Shown one piece after another: positions 9,176 through 17,384 of a stretch of 38,028 bases of DNA. A model generated the notes under the pieces. The model did not search any database and was not told the origin of the DNA. It saw only the letters and a program-made list of their open reading frames with translations. Source of the stretch: Hydrogenophilaceae bacterium (GTDB lineage: Bacteria; Pseudomonadota; Gammaproteobacteria; Burkholderiales; Thiobacillaceae); NCBI GenBank assembly GCA_024709485.1, contig JANJWO010000030.1, positions 1-38,028 on the forward strand, read 5' to 3'. How positions within the stretch are numbered: the first letter of the stretch is position 1; every line of letters begins with the position of its first letter. Both the position numbers and the translations under genes were made by a program.

Positions 9176-9260
9176 CGTGAGCGCCGTTGTGACGGGATGG
9201 CGGTGCCGCCATCCTTCCGAGCCTGGCCTGCCGCATGCGGCAGGCTGCAACGCTCCTCGG
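9176..9260 (-). promoter_or_regulatory. SAH riboswitch upstream of ahcY
   Basis: Read on the minus strand, CCGAGGAGCG (9260 downward) is followed by TTGCA, a hairpin on CCTGCCGCATGCGGCAGG, and CAGGCTCGG, which pairs back to the first block. A second hairpin at 9195-9214 and then CCCGTCACAACGGCGCTCACG supply the pseudoknot strand (GGCGCTC against GAGCG). This matches the known SAH aptamer, including the CCGAGGAGCG start and the AGGCUCGG strand. It ends about 40 bases before the ahcY start. In this class SAH binding turns expression on. Confidence 0.93.
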
Positions 9261-9272
9261 AAATTAGAGCCT

Positions 9273-9419
9273 TTAGTTGGCGGTCTTGCCTTTGACGGGC
9301 TTGACGCCTTCCAGCATCTTGAACACGGTCTTGGAAGAGCCGTTGAACAGGCGCTTGAAGGACTTGGACAGGCAGCGCCGCTCCAGGGTGTTGCGGCGGG
9401 TGCGTTTACGTTCGGCCAT
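9273..9419 (-). CDS. Small basic protein of 48 residues, unknown function
   Basis: An open frame of 49 codons that starts MAERKRTRRNTLERRC and is very rich in Lys and Arg. It has no membrane segment and no cysteine pair for metal. A purine-rich stretch with AAGGAAAC just upstream of the ATG (plus-strand 9421-9430) could serve as ribosome site. The stop is 12 bases before the SAH riboswitch begins, so the ORF is either the gene upstream of the riboswitch on the same transcript or a separate short message. I do not recognise the family. The charge pattern would suit an RNA- or ribosome-associated peptide, but that is only a guess. Confidence 0.55.
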   Translation of the reverse strand: MAERKRTRRNTLERRCLSKSFKRLFNGSSKTVFKMLEGVKPVKGKTAN

Positions 9420-9458
9420 GATGTTTCCTTGGTTGAATATTTAAGTGGCTGAATTCTA

Positions 9459-9500
9459 TCAGATTCCGGCCGAAGCGCGCAGCACGGCGGCTTTATCGGT
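9459..9500 (-). pseudogene. Second copy of the metK 3' end
   Basis: Fourteen codons on the minus strand encode TDKAAVLRASAGI and a TGA, against [13 protein letters not shown] and TAA at the end of metK. Six codons differ silently and three change the residue, while the frame is intact. The copy lies directly after structured element B and about 90 bases past the metK stop. Like the ttcA tail copy, it has no start of its own and is probably an untranslated remnant. Confidence 0.75.
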
Positions 9501-9503
9501 GGC

Positions 9504-9565
9504 TTGGCTCCGGCCGGCGCTGCGCGCCTTAACGTTCGCCACGCTCACGTTAGCCTGCGCCGAAA
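9504..9565 (-). repeat. Structured intergenic element, copy B
   Basis: This is the 62-nt partner of element A. On the minus strand it opens with TTTCGGCGCAGGCT and closes with GCCGGCCGGAGCCAA. Hairpin 1 here is AACGT...ACGTT with a tandem G-A mismatch and an inner GC/GC step; hairpin 2 is GGCGC-GCA-GCGCC (plus-strand 9516-9528). Both hairpins occupy the same places as in A but with different paired bases. Upstream of the block, AGTCGGTATTT (9564-9574) is the reverse complement of the metK sequence where the duplicated tail begins, as seen at ttcA. Confidence 0.75.
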
Positions 9566-9592
9566 TACCGACTAATGCCCTGCGGGCCGGGC

Positions 9593-10756
9593 TTATAGCC
9601 CGGCTGCCGCACGTAGCGCGGCAGCTTTGTCGGTATTTTCCCAGGTGAACTCCGGCTCGTCGCGGCCGAAATGCCCGTAGGAGGCGGTGCGGGTATAGAT
9701 CGGACGCAGGAGGTCGAGCATCTGGATGATGCCCTTGGGCCTGAGGTCGAAATGCTGCTCGATCAGTTCGACCAGTTTGTGCTCGGACAGCTTGCCGGTG
9801 CCGTAGGTTTCCACCATCAGCGAGGTGGGTTTGGCCACGCCGATGGCGTAGCTCACCTGCACCAGGCATTTTTCCGCGAGCCCCGCGGCGACGATGTTCT
9901 TGGCCACATAGCGCGCGGCATAGGCGGCGGAGCGGTCGACCTTGGAGGGATCCTTGCCGGAGAAGGCGCCGCCGCCGTGCGGGGCCGCGCCGCCGTAGGT
10001 GTCGACGATGATTTTGCGCCCGGTGAGGCCGGCATCGCCCATCGGGCCGCCCACCACGAAACGCCCGGTCGGGTTGACGAGGTAACGGGTATCGGCCTTG
10101 AGCATGTCTTTCGGCAGCACCGGCTTGATGATTTCCTCGATCACCGCCTCGGTGAGTTGGGCATGGGAAACCTCCGGATGGTGCTGGGTGGACAACACGA
10201 TGGTGTCGATGTGCTGCGGCCTGCCGTCGACATAGCGTATGGAGACCTGCGACTTGGCGTCGGGCCTGAGCCAGGGCAGGCGGCCATCCTTGCGCAATTC
10301 GGATTGCCTTTGCGTCAGGCGGTGGGCGAGATAAATCGGCAGCGGCATCAACTGCGGGGTCTCGGAGCAGGCATAACCGAACATCAGGCCCTGGTCGCCG
10401 GCGCCCTGGTCGAGGAACAGGCCCTCGCCCTCGTTCACGCCCTGGGCGATGTCGGGCGACTGCTTGCCGATCGCGGTCATCACCGCGCAGGTGTGGTAAT
10501 CGAAGCCGACTTCCGAGCTGTCGAAGCCGATGCGCTTGATGGCCTCGCGCGCAACCTGGGTATAGTCGACCACCGCATTGGTGGTGATTTCGCCCGCCAC
10601 CACGCACAGGCCGGTGGTGAGCAGCGTCTCGCAAGCCACGCGCGCGTGTTTGTCCTGGGTTAGAATCGCATCCAGAATGGCATCCGAGATCTGATCGGCC
10701 ATCTTGTCCGGATGGCCTTCGGATACCGACTCAGAAGTAAATATATATTCCTGCAT
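9593..10756 (-). CDS. metK: S-adenosylmethionine synthetase
   Basis: A 387-residue MetK that makes S-adenosylmethionine from methionine and ATP. The N-terminus has [19 protein letters not shown], with the ATP-binding His and the Mg-binding Asp. [12 protein letters not shown] and [23 protein letters not shown] are split across the two other signature regions of the family, and the length is normal. The start at 10756 was chosen because it gives the standard [11 protein letters not shown]-terminus; the open frame continues 42 codons upstream through the promoter region. It heads the minus-strand methyl-cycle run. Its last 13 residues are encoded again downstream, after structured element B. Confidence 0.97.
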   Translation of the reverse strand: MQEYIFTSESVSEGHPDKMADQISDAILDAILTQDKHARVACETLLTTGLCVVAGEITTNAVVDYTQVAREAIKRIGFDSSEVGFDYHTCAVMTAIGKQSPDIAQGVNEGEGLFLDQGAGDQGLMFGYACSETPQLMPLPIYLAHRLTQRQSELRKDGRLPWLRPDAKSQVSIRYVDGRPQHIDTIVLSTQHHPEVSHAQLTEAVIEEIIKPVLPKDMLKADTRYLVNPTGRFVVGGPMGDAGLTGRKIIVDTYGGAAPHGGGAFSGKDPSKVDRSAAYAARYVAKNIVAAGLAEKCLVQVSYAIGVAKPTSLMVETYGTGKLSEHKLVELIEQHFDLRPKGIIQMLDLLRPIYTRTASYGHFGRDEPEFTWENTDKAAALRAAAGL

Positions 10757-10880
10757 GATGACTCCATATTTCCCCATCCTGAACAGCGCGATCGGCCCTG
10801 GGGAAATTCGGAGCGTCGACGCTTTAGCAGTATTTTTACCCCGCCCGCAAGTTGTCAGCTTTAACTCGGCGGCTGAAATC

Positions 10881-10910
10881 ATTTTGCCGCTGTCCGGCCG
10901 GCCGCGTCAA
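10881..10910 (-). promoter_or_regulatory. Candidate sigma70 promoter for metK
   Basis: On the minus strand TTGACG (10905-10910) and CAAAAT (10881-10886) are 18 bases apart, about 125 bases upstream of the metK start. The gap between metK and the divergent acyltransferase gene is 159 bases and must hold promoters for both. No known SAM riboswitch motif was seen in the leader. Confidence 0.35.
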
Positions 10911-10915
10911 CCCGC

Positions 10916-11782
10916 ATGATGGTAGGCCTTTTCCGCTTCCTGTCCTGGTTGCCGTTGCCCATGCTGCACGGGCTGGGCGTGGTGCTGGGCTGGGCAATCT
11001 ACCTCACCCCCGGCCGCCACCGCCCCCGCCTGCAAAACAACCTGCGGCAAAGCGGCCTGCTCGCCGCACACCCGCACCTGCTCGGCCAGGTCGTCGGCGA
11101 AACCGGCAAGGGCCTCCTGGAACTGGCCGCGGTGTGGCTGCGCCCGCAGGAGAAAGTCGTGCGCCTGGTCCGGGAAACCCCGGGCTGGGAAGCGTTCGAA
11201 GCGGCGCTGAAAGACGGCAAAGGTGCGGTGGTGGTGGCGCCGCACATCGGCTGCTGGGAAATCATCAACCAGTACATCGCCGCGCGCCAGCCCTTCACCG
11301 CCATGTACAAGCCCGCGCGCCAGCAAACCGTGGACCGCCTGATGCGCCAGGGCCGCGAGCGCGGCTTTGCCAAGCTGGTGCCGACCGATCTTTCCGGGGT
11401 GAAGGCGCTGCTCGGCGCCCTGAAGCGCGGCGAGGCCATCGGCGTGCTGCCGGACCAGGTCGCCACCCTGGGCGACGGCGTGTGGGCGCCGTTCTTCGGG
11501 CGCTGGGCCTACACCCCGACCATGACCGTGCGTCTCATCCAGTCCACCGGCGCCACCCCGTTCATGGTCTACGCCGAGCGCCTGCCCTGGGGGCGCGGCT
11601 ACCGCATCCATTTCGATGCGCTGGCGGAACAGCTGCCCAAGGGCCGCGCCGAGGCCGCCGCCGCGCTCAACCGCGAGGTCGAGCGCGTGGCGCGCAAGCT
11701 GCCGGCGCAGTACATGTGGAGCTACAACCGCTACAAGAAGCCGGGCGGCGCGGAGCCGCCGCCGGAAACCGCGCCGCAATGA
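10916..11782 (+). CDS. LpxL/HtrB-family lipid A acyltransferase
   Basis: A 288-residue lysophospholipid acyltransferase of the LpxL/LpxM (HtrB/MsbB) family. His110 and Glu115 in APHIGCWEI form the HX4E active site, and LPDQVATLGDGVWAPFFG is the conserved block that follows. An N-terminal hydrophobic segment holds it at the inner membrane. These enzymes add a secondary acyl chain, taken from acyl-ACP, to the lipid A precursor. Two ATG codons, 10916 and 10919, are possible starts. The gene is divergent from metK and overlaps the next acyltransferase by ATGA, so the pair probably adds the two secondary chains of lipid A. Confidence 0.85.
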   Translation: MMVGLFRFLSWLPLPMLHGLGVVLGWAIYLTPGRHRPRLQNNLRQSGLLAAHPHLLGQVVGETGKGLLELAAVWLRPQEKVVRLVRETPGWEAFEAALKDGKGAVVVAPHIGCWEIINQYIAARQPFTAMYKPARQQTVDRLMRQGRERGFAKLVPTDLSGVKALLGALKRGEAIGVLPDQVATLGDGVWAPFFGRWAYTPTMTVRLIQSTGATPFMVYAERLPWGRGYRIHFDALAEQLPKGRAEAAAALNREVERVARKLPAQYMWSYNRYKKPGGAEPPPETAPQ

Positions 11783-12660
11783 ATGTTGCGCTCGCCCGCC
11801 TGGGATTTTTCCTGCTGTGGCTGTTCCACTGGCTGCCGCTCGGCCTGCAAGCCGCCATCGGCAACGGCCTCGGCTGGCTGGCCTGCCTGCTGACGCGGCG
11901 GCGCAAGCGCATCGCCTGGCGCAACCTGGAACTGTGCTTTCCGGAAAAAAGTTCTGCCGAGCGCCGCCGCCTGCTGCGCAAGAATCTGCAGGCCTCGATC
12001 CGCGCCGCGCTGGAACACGGCCTGTTGATCTGGGCGCCGGCGGCTCGCCTGGAAAAACTCATCCGCCTCGAAGGCCGCGAGCACCTCGAAGCCTGCCAGG
12101 GCCGGCCGGTGATCCTGCTGGCGCCGCATTTCGTCGGCCTCGACATGGGCGGCATCCGCCTCTCCACCGAACAAAAGGTCGCGTCCATGTATAGCCGCGC
12201 GCGCAACCCGGTGGTCGACCATTACCTGCTGCAATCGCGCAGCCGCTTCACCGAAGCCGTGCTGGCCTCGCGCCACGACGGCATCCGCCCGCTGATCAAG
12301 ATCATCCAGTCCGGGCTGCCGTTCTATTACCTGCCGGACCAGGACTACGGCCGCCGCGAATCGATTTTCGTGCCCTTCTTCGGCATCCCCGCCGCCACCA
12401 TCCCGGCGCTGGCGCGGCTTGCCAGGGTCGCCGGTGCCAGCGTGGTGCCCGCCGTCACCCGCCAGCTGCCCGGTGGCCAGGGCTACGTCATGAAGTTCTA
12501 CCCGGCCTGGGAAAACTTTCCCTCCGGCGATCTCGAAGCCGACACCCGGCGCATGAACGCCTTCATCGAGGCGCGCGTGCGCGAAATGCCCGAGCAGTAT
12601 TTGTGGACGCACCGCCGCTTCAAGACGCGGCCCGAAGGCGAGCCTGGCCTGTATGACTGA
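11779..12660 (+). CDS. Second LpxL/LpxM-family lipid A acyltransferase
   Basis: A 293-residue relative of the preceding protein. Its active-site motif is HX4D (His117 and Asp122 in APHFVGLDMGG), and LPDQDYGRRESIFVPFFG is the family block carrying the conserved DQDYG. RRRKRIAWRNLELCFP near residue 40 is the typical juxtamembrane motif of LpxL proteins. It starts inside the stop codon of the first acyltransferase gene. The DQDYG form is closer to canonical LpxL than the DQVAT form of its neighbour, so the two likely act at different positions of lipid A. Which is LpxL and which LpxM cannot be decided by eye. Confidence 0.87.
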   Translation: MNVALARLGFFLLWLFHWLPLGLQAAIGNGLGWLACLLTRRRKRIAWRNLELCFPEKSSAERRRLLRKNLQASIRAALEHGLLIWAPAARLEKLIRLEGREHLEACQGRPVILLAPHFVGLDMGGIRLSTEQKVASMYSRARNPVVDHYLLQSRSRFTEAVLASRHDGIRPLIKIIQSGLPFYYLPDQDYGRRESIFVPFFGIPAATIPALARLARVAGASVVPAVTRQLPGGQGYVMKFYPAWENFPSGDLEADTRRMNAFIEARVREMPEQYLWTHRRFKTRPEGEPGLYD

Positions 12661-13153
12661 ATTTCTCATCCAGCCGCTGGCGCAAAGCGAGGTCGAAGCG
12701 CTGGGCAGCCTGGCGCGCGAGATCTGGCTTGCGCACTACCCCGCCATCATCAGCCGCGAGCAGATCGATTTCATGCTGCGCGAACGCTACAGCCCGGCCG
12801 CCATCCGCGCCGGCCTGGCCGGCCAGTGCTGGCGCACGGCCTGGATCGACGGCGCGATGGCGGGCTTTGCGCACGGGCTCCCGGAGGAAGCCGGCAGCTG
12901 GAAGCTCGACAAGCTCTACGTGCATCCGCGGCACCAGCGCGAGGGCATCGGCGCGGCGCTGGCGCGCTCCGTAGCCGAGGCGGCGCGCGCCGCCGGCGCC
13001 TGCCGCCTGGTGCTGCGCGTGAACCGCCACAACGCCGCCGCGCTCGCGGCCTATGCAAAATACGGCTTCAAGGTTTATGGTGAGCACGTGCTCGATATCG
13101 GCAACGGCTTTGTCATGGACGATTACCTGCTGGAAATGGATTTATGTTCCTGA
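12653..13153 (+). CDS. GNAT-family N-acetyltransferase
   Basis: A 166-residue GCN5-related acetyltransferase. The acetyl-CoA site is visible as LDKLYVHPRHQREGIGAAL, where the strand beta4 is followed by the R/Q-x-x-G-x-G/A loop. The C-terminal part (NAAALAAYAKYGFKVYGE) is the usual alpha4-beta6 region. The substrate is unknown; the family acetylates amines on small molecules or proteins. It overlaps the acyltransferase stop by eight bases and the next gene's start by ten, so it belongs to one tightly packed operon running to xerC. Confidence 0.85.
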   Translation: MTEFLIQPLAQSEVEALGSLAREIWLAHYPAIISREQIDFMLRERYSPAAIRAGLAGQCWRTAWIDGAMAGFAHGLPEEAGSWKLDKLYVHPRHQREGIGAALARSVAEAARAAGACRLVLRVNRHNAAALAAYAKYGFKVYGEHVLDIGNGFVMDDYLLEMDLCS

Positions 13154-13560
13154 ACCCGAAGGCTTCCGAAATCCGCGAGCTGCTGCAACAGACCCGCACC
13201 ATCGCCGTGGTCGGGCTGTCGCCCAAGGCCGATCGTCCCAGCTATTTCGTCGCGCGCAACCTGCAGCGCTTCGGCTTCCGCATCGTGCCGGTACGCCCGG
13301 CGGTTTCGGAAATCCTCGGCGAGAAGGCCTATGCGAAACTGGAAGATATTCCGTTCGCCGTCGATCTGGTCGACGTGTTCCGCGCGCCCGAACACGTGCC
13401 CGAGGTCGTCGCGTCCTGCCAGCGGATAAAGTGCCCGGCGATCTGGCTGCAGGAAGGCGTGGTCAACGAAACGGCGGCGGAAAACGCCCGTGCCGCCGGA
13501 CTGACAGTAATCATGGACCGCTGCATCTACAAAGACTATGTTGACCTCATGACGACATGA
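13144..13560 (+). CDS. CoA-binding domain protein (YccU type)
   Basis: A 138-residue single-domain protein with a Rossmann fold of the CoA-binding type. [22 protein letters not shown] is split over the nucleotide loop and the first helix, and [13 protein letters not shown] is the second family signature. Relatives such as YccU are small cytoplasmic proteins that resemble the CoA-binding part of succinyl-CoA synthetase but lack its catalytic domains. Their role is unknown. The start lies inside the GNAT gene and the stop overlaps dapF by four bases. Confidence 0.87.
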   Translation: MFLNPKASEIRELLQQTRTIAVVGLSPKADRPSYFVARNLQRFGFRIVPVRPAVSEILGEKAYAKLEDIPFAVDLVDVFRAPEHVPEVVASCQRIKCPAIWLQEGVVNETAAENARAAGLTVIMDRCIYKDYVDLMTT

Positions 13561-14390
13561 AGCTGAATTTCACCAAAATGCACGGCGCCGGCAACGACTT
13601 CGTCGTCATCGACGGCGTCAATCAGTCCGTCGACCTCAGCCCCGCGCGGATCCGCGCCATCGCCGACCGCCATTTCGGCGTCGGCTGCGATCAGTTATTG
13701 CTGGTGGAAAAGGCGCAGCATCCCGCGGCCGACTTCCGCTACCGCATCTTCAACGCCGACGGCGGCGAAGTCGAGCAGTGCGGCAACGGCGCGCGCTGCT
13801 TCGTGCGCTTCGTGGTCGACAAGGGCCTCACGCAAAAAACCGCGATCACCGTGGAAACCCAAAGCGGGCTGATCGAGCCGCGCCTCGAACCCGACGGCCG
13901 CGTCACCGTCAACATGGGCGCGCCGCGCTTCGCGCCGGCCGACATCCCCTTCGAGGCCGCCGCGCGCCAGCCGACGTACGAACTGACTGTCGGCGACAGC
14001 AAGGTGATTGTTAGCGCGCTGTCCATGGGCAACCCGCACGCGGTGCAGATCGTGGACGACGTCTATACCGCCCCGGTGCTGCAGCAGGGGCCGCTGATCG
14101 AACACCATCCGCGTTTCCCGCAGCGCGTGAACGCCGGCTTCATGCAGGTCATCGACCGCGGCCGCATCCGCCTGCGCGTGTTCGAACGCGGCGCCGGCGA
14201 GACGCTGTCCTGCGGCACCGGCGCCTGCGCCGCCGCGGTTGCCGGCATCACCCGCGGCCTACTGGACAATTGCGTCGACGTGGAAACCCGCGGCGGCACC
14301 CTGACCATAGAATGGCAGGGCGAGGGCAGGCCGGTGATGATGACCGGACCGGCGGAAACCGTATTCGAAGGCACCCTGACACTCAAATAA
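13557..14390 (+). CDS. dapF: Diaminopimelate epimerase
   Basis: A 277-residue DapF, which interconverts LL- and meso-diaminopimelate for lysine and peptidoglycan synthesis without a cofactor. The two catalytic cysteines are Cys75 in EQCGNGARC and the Cys in [10 protein letters not shown] near residue 220, and the start [11 protein letters not shown] is diagnostic. Length is normal. It overlaps the CoA-binding gene by ATGA and is followed after 20 bases by the DUF484 gene and xerC. This dapF - DUF484 - xerC order is widespread in Beta- and Gammaproteobacteria. Confidence 0.96.
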   Translation: MKLNFTKMHGAGNDFVVIDGVNQSVDLSPARIRAIADRHFGVGCDQLLLVEKAQHPAADFRYRIFNADGGEVEQCGNGARCFVRFVVDKGLTQKTAITVETQSGLIEPRLEPDGRVTVNMGAPRFAPADIPFEAAARQPTYELTVGDSKVIVSALSMGNPHAVQIVDDVYTAPVLQQGPLIEHHPRFPQRVNAGFMQVIDRGRIRLRVFERGAGETLSCGTGACAAAVAGITRGLLDNCVDVETRGGTLTIEWQGEGRPVMMTGPAETVFEGTLTLK

Positions 14391-14410
14391 AGGCAAACAT
14401 GGAGACGACA

Positions 14411-15034
14411 ATGGACGCGACCCTGGTGGCGGATTTTCTCGGCAAGCACCCGGATTTCTTCAACCAGCATCCCGATCTGCTCACCACCCTCAGCATCACC
14501 CATCCGCACGGCACGCACGCGATTTCCATCACCGAGCGCCAGGTGCTGTCCATGCGCGACAAGGTGCAGCTGCTCGAAGGCAAGCTCGCCGAACTGCTTC
14601 GCTTCGGCGAGGAGAACGACAGCATCTCCGAGAAGATGCATCGCCTGACCCTGGACATCGTGGCGGCGCGCGACCTGGCCGCGCTGTTCGCCGCGCTCGA
14701 CCGCCACCTCAGAGAAGGCTTCGCGGTGCCGCACCACGCCATCCGCATCTGGAACACGCCGGAGCAGGCGGTGAGCGACACGCTCAAGCGCGAGGTCGAG
14801 GCGCAGATGCATCCCTCCTGCGGCGCGCTGCGCCACGAGGAAGCCAGCGAATGGTTCGGCGAAGCCGCCGCGCATCTGAAATCCTTCGCCGCCATTCCCC
14901 TGCGCGGCGAACACACCGTGGGCCTGCTGGTGCTGGCCTCGGAAGACGCGCGGCGCTTCTATCCCGAGATGGGCACGCTCTACCTCGTCCGCCTGGGGCA
15001 GCTCCTCGGCGCGGCGCTCACCCGCCTGGCTTAG
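14411..15034 (+). CDS. DUF484 family protein
   Basis: A 207-residue DUF484 protein. The N-terminus VADFLGKHPDFFNQHPDLL is the family signature. A short coiled segment around residues 45-75 (RDKVQLLEGKLAELLRF) leads into a GAF-like C-terminal part with the run AIPLRGEHTVGLLVLAS. Function is unknown; the constant position between dapF and xerC suggests a link to chromosome dimer resolution or cell division. Two starts are possible, ATG 14399 and ATG 14411; the latter has GGAG six bases upstream and was chosen. Confidence 0.9.
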   Translation: MDATLVADFLGKHPDFFNQHPDLLTTLSITHPHGTHAISITERQVLSMRDKVQLLEGKLAELLRFGEENDSISEKMHRLTLDIVAARDLAALFAALDRHLREGFAVPHHAIRIWNTPEQAVSDTLKREVEAQMHPSCGALRHEEASEWFGEAAAHLKSFAAIPLRGEHTVGLLVLASEDARRFYPEMGTLYLVRLGQLLGAALTRLA

Positions 15035-15091
15035 TGGCATAGCGATTTCTTAACTGCGGCGTTTGCTGAAGATGCCAAGGAAAAACCGTTT

Positions 15092-15186
15092 ACACAGAGG
15101 AAGCAGAGGGAACAGAGGAAATCGAATGAAACTTTCTGTTCCCGGACCTTGCTCTGTTGCCTCTGTTGCCTCTGTTACCTCTGTGT
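15092..15186. repeat. Inverted repeat with short-period arms (family member 2)
   Basis: The left arm begins ACACAGAGG (15092-15100) and continues with related AG-rich units; the right arm is a run of nine-base units around CCTCTGTTG that ends CCTCTGTGT at 15178-15186. It lies between the DUF484 gene and xerC, so the xerC message must start inside or after it, or read through it. Confidence 0.75.
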
Positions 15187-15223
15187 TTTTTATAAGAACC
15201 CCACGGTTCATGCTGTTCTTGAG

Positions 15224-16102
15224 ATGAACGAAAACGTCGAGCGCTATCTGACCCACCTCGCCGCCGAGCGCCGCCTCTCGGCGCACACGGTGGAAAACTA
15301 CCGGCGCGACCTCGAAAGCCTCGTCGCGCTCGCGCAAGGGGCCGATCTGCAGACGCTGGACGGCGACCGCATCCGCCATTTCATCGCCCGCCTGCACGGC
15401 CAGGGCCTGGCAGCCAGGAGCCTGGCGCGCCGCCTGTCCGCCTGGCGCGGCTTTTACCGCTTCGCCTGCAAGCGCCTGGGCTTCGCCGCCAACCCCTGCA
15501 CCGACCTGCGCGCGCCCAAGGTGCGGCGTGCGCTGCCCGCGGTGCTGTCGCCCGACGCCTGCGCCCAACTGCTCGACCGCGCGCCCGAGGACGCGCTGGA
15601 AATTCGCGACAAGGCGATGTTCGAGCTGTTTTATTCTTCCGGCCTGCGCCTCGCCGAACTCGCCAATCTCGACCTGTCCGCGCTCGATCTCGCCGCAGGC
15701 GAAGCCAGCGTCACCGGCAAGGGCAGCAAGACCCGCATCGTGCCGGTGGGCTCGAAAGCGCGGGAAGCCCTGACCGTCTGGCTGAACACGCGCCCGAGCA
15801 TGGCCAGCCCGGAAGCAAGGGCGGTGTTCGTGAGCCGCCACGGCGGCCGCCTGACCAATCGCCAGATCGCGCTGCGCCTCGACCGCTGGGCGCAGAAGGC
15901 CGGTCTCGACGTGCACGTGCACCCGCACATGCTGCGCCATTCCTTCGCCACCCATGTGCTGCAGTCTTCCGGCGATCTCAGGGCGGTGCAGGACCTGCTC
16001 GGCCACGCCAACATCAGCACCACCCAGGTCTACACCCATCTCGACTTCCAGCATCTGGCCAAGGTCTACGACACGGCGCACCCCCGGGCCAAACGCAAAT
16101 AA
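15224..16102 (+). CDS. xerC: Tyrosine recombinase XerC
   Basis: A 292-residue tyrosine recombinase. The N-terminal SAM-like DNA-binding domain (about 1-90) contains SAHTVENYRRDL. The catalytic domain shows the Arg in SSGLRLAEL, a Lys in GKGSKTRIVPVG, HMLRHSFATH with His and Arg, LGHANISTTQVY with the late His and the nucleophilic Tyr in QVYTH. XerC, with XerD, resolves chromosome dimers at dif near the septum. The length and its place behind dapF and DUF484 fit the housekeeping XerC rather than a phage or integron integrase. The start at 15224 was chosen from the family N-terminus; an earlier in-frame start would lie in the repeat. Confidence 0.93.
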   Translation: MNENVERYLTHLAAERRLSAHTVENYRRDLESLVALAQGADLQTLDGDRIRHFIARLHGQGLAARSLARRLSAWRGFYRFACKRLGFAANPCTDLRAPKVRRALPAVLSPDACAQLLDRAPEDALEIRDKAMFELFYSSGLRLAELANLDLSALDLAAGEASVTGKGSKTRIVPVGSKAREALTVWLNTRPSMASPEARAVFVSRHGGRLTNRQIALRLDRWAQKAGLDVHVHPHMLRHSFATHVLQSSGDLRAVQDLLGHANISTTQVYTHLDFQHLAKVYDTAHPRAKRK

Positions 16103-16118
16103 AGCCAAAGTACATCCA

Positions 16119-16203
16119 AACAGGGAGGTTATAGAGAGGGGCGGGAGGAAAATCCCGAGCAACAATTCTTGTCTTGCCCCCTTAACCTCCCTGCCTCCCT
16201 GTT
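16119..16203. repeat. Inverted repeat with short-period arms (family member 3)
   Basis: The left arm starts AACAGGGAGGTTA (16119 on) and the right arm, 16172-16203, ends TAACCTCCCTGCCTCCCTGTT. The inner part is AT-richer and unpaired. It fills the gap between xerC and the CobW gene. Confidence 0.7.
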
Positions 16204-16218
16204 ACAAGGTCTTGAATC

Positions 16219-17292
16219 ATGCCGTCCTCACTTGCCTCCGTTCCCGAATTGCTCCCCGTCACCCTGCTCACCGGCTTTCTGGGCAGCGGCAAGACCACGC
16301 TGCTCAACCAATTGATCCGCCGCCTGCCGCGCACCGCCGTGGTCATGAACGAGTTCGGCGAAATCAGCCTCGATCACGACCTGCTGGAAAAAATGGAAGG
16401 ACCGATGGCGGTGCTGTCGGGCGGCTGCGTGTGCTGCACGGTTTCCGGCGCGCTGTCGCCGACCCTGAAGAACCTGTACATGGCGCGCGAGCGTGGCGAC
16501 ATTCCGCGCTTCGAGCGCGTGGTGATCGAGACCACCGGCATCGCCGATCCCGCCCCCATCCTCGACACCCTGCTGAACGACCCCTGGGTGCGCGCGCGCT
16601 TTCGCATGGACGGCATTGTCACGACCGTGGATGCGGTGCTGGGCGAAGCCCAGTTGGACAGCTATTTCGAAGCCGCCAGACAGGCGGCGGTGGCGGACAG
16701 GCTCATCCTCACCAAGACCGATCTGGCTTCCGCCGCCGAGCGGGAAGCCTTGCAAGCGAGGCTGGCCGAGCTCAACCCGGCGGCCGAACAGCTGACCGCC
16801 GTCAAAGGCGAAATGGATTTCGGCCGCATTCTGGATCTCGGGCTCTTCAATGCCAAGGACAAGATTCCGGATGTGCAGAAATGGCTGAACGAGCAGCGCT
16901 ACAAACCGGCCAGGGCGGGCGGACTGATGGGCGGCAAGCCCGCAACGGACAGCCACGACAACCGCATCCGCGCGTTTTCCGTGATCATCGACCCACCCAT
17001 ACAGCCGGCCGGCCTGCAGGCGGCGCTGGAAATGCTGGTCGGCTTCCGCTCCGAATACCTCTTGCGCTTCAAGGCCATCGTCAACCTGGCCGGCCATGAA
17101 AAACCCGTCATCCTGCACGGCGTGCAACATGTGCTATATCCGGAAGCGGAGCTCGACCACTGGCCCGGCACCGACCGCCGCAGCCGCTTCGTGTTCATCG
17201 TGCGCGACCTGGAGCCCGGATTCGTCGCCAAGGTGCTGGAGGATTTCGCCGCGGCCGCCAGTCTTGCCGCGCCTGCGCCAGGGCCCGCATAA
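16219..17292 (+). CDS. CobW/COG0523-family GTPase, putative metallochaperone
   Basis: A 357-residue P-loop GTPase. Walker A is GFLGSGKTT at residues 19-27, the metal motif GCVCC is at 69-73 (Cys70, Cys72, Cys73), and IETTGIADP and LTKTDL correspond to the switch and base-recognition motifs, with Thr in place of the usual Asn of NKxD. A CobW C-terminal domain follows (IRAFSVIID and RSRFVFIVRDL). Proteins of this family bind zinc, cobalt or other metals through the CxCC site and hand them to target enzymes. No metal enzyme or Zur box is close enough to name the metal. The gene stands alone between a repeat and the STAS gene. Confidence 0.88.
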   Translation: MPSSLASVPELLPVTLLTGFLGSGKTTLLNQLIRRLPRTAVVMNEFGEISLDHDLLEKMEGPMAVLSGGCVCCTVSGALSPTLKNLYMARERGDIPRFERVVIETTGIADPAPILDTLLNDPWVRARFRMDGIVTTVDAVLGEAQLDSYFEAARQAAVADRLILTKTDLASAAEREALQARLAELNPAAEQLTAVKGEMDFGRILDLGLFNAKDKIPDVQKWLNEQRYKPARAGGLMGGKPATDSHDNRIRAFSVIIDPPIQPAGLQAALEMLVGFRSEYLLRFKAIVNLAGHEKPVILHGVQHVLYPEAELDHWPGTDRRSRFVFIVRDLEPGFVAKVLEDFAAAASLAAPAPGPA

Positions 17293-17384
17293 TGCCGTTA
17301 AACCGCAGAAACCGGCCACTGGTCGGGCAAAGCGCAGTATCATGTTGATTTGAGAGAGAAACCCGCGGACGCAGCCGCAACGCC

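Noticed and set aside
9504..9574. Integron attC site
   Set aside because: The outer core boxes RYYYAAC and GTTRRRY are not matched at the needed places, and the only tyrosine recombinase nearby is a standard XerC.
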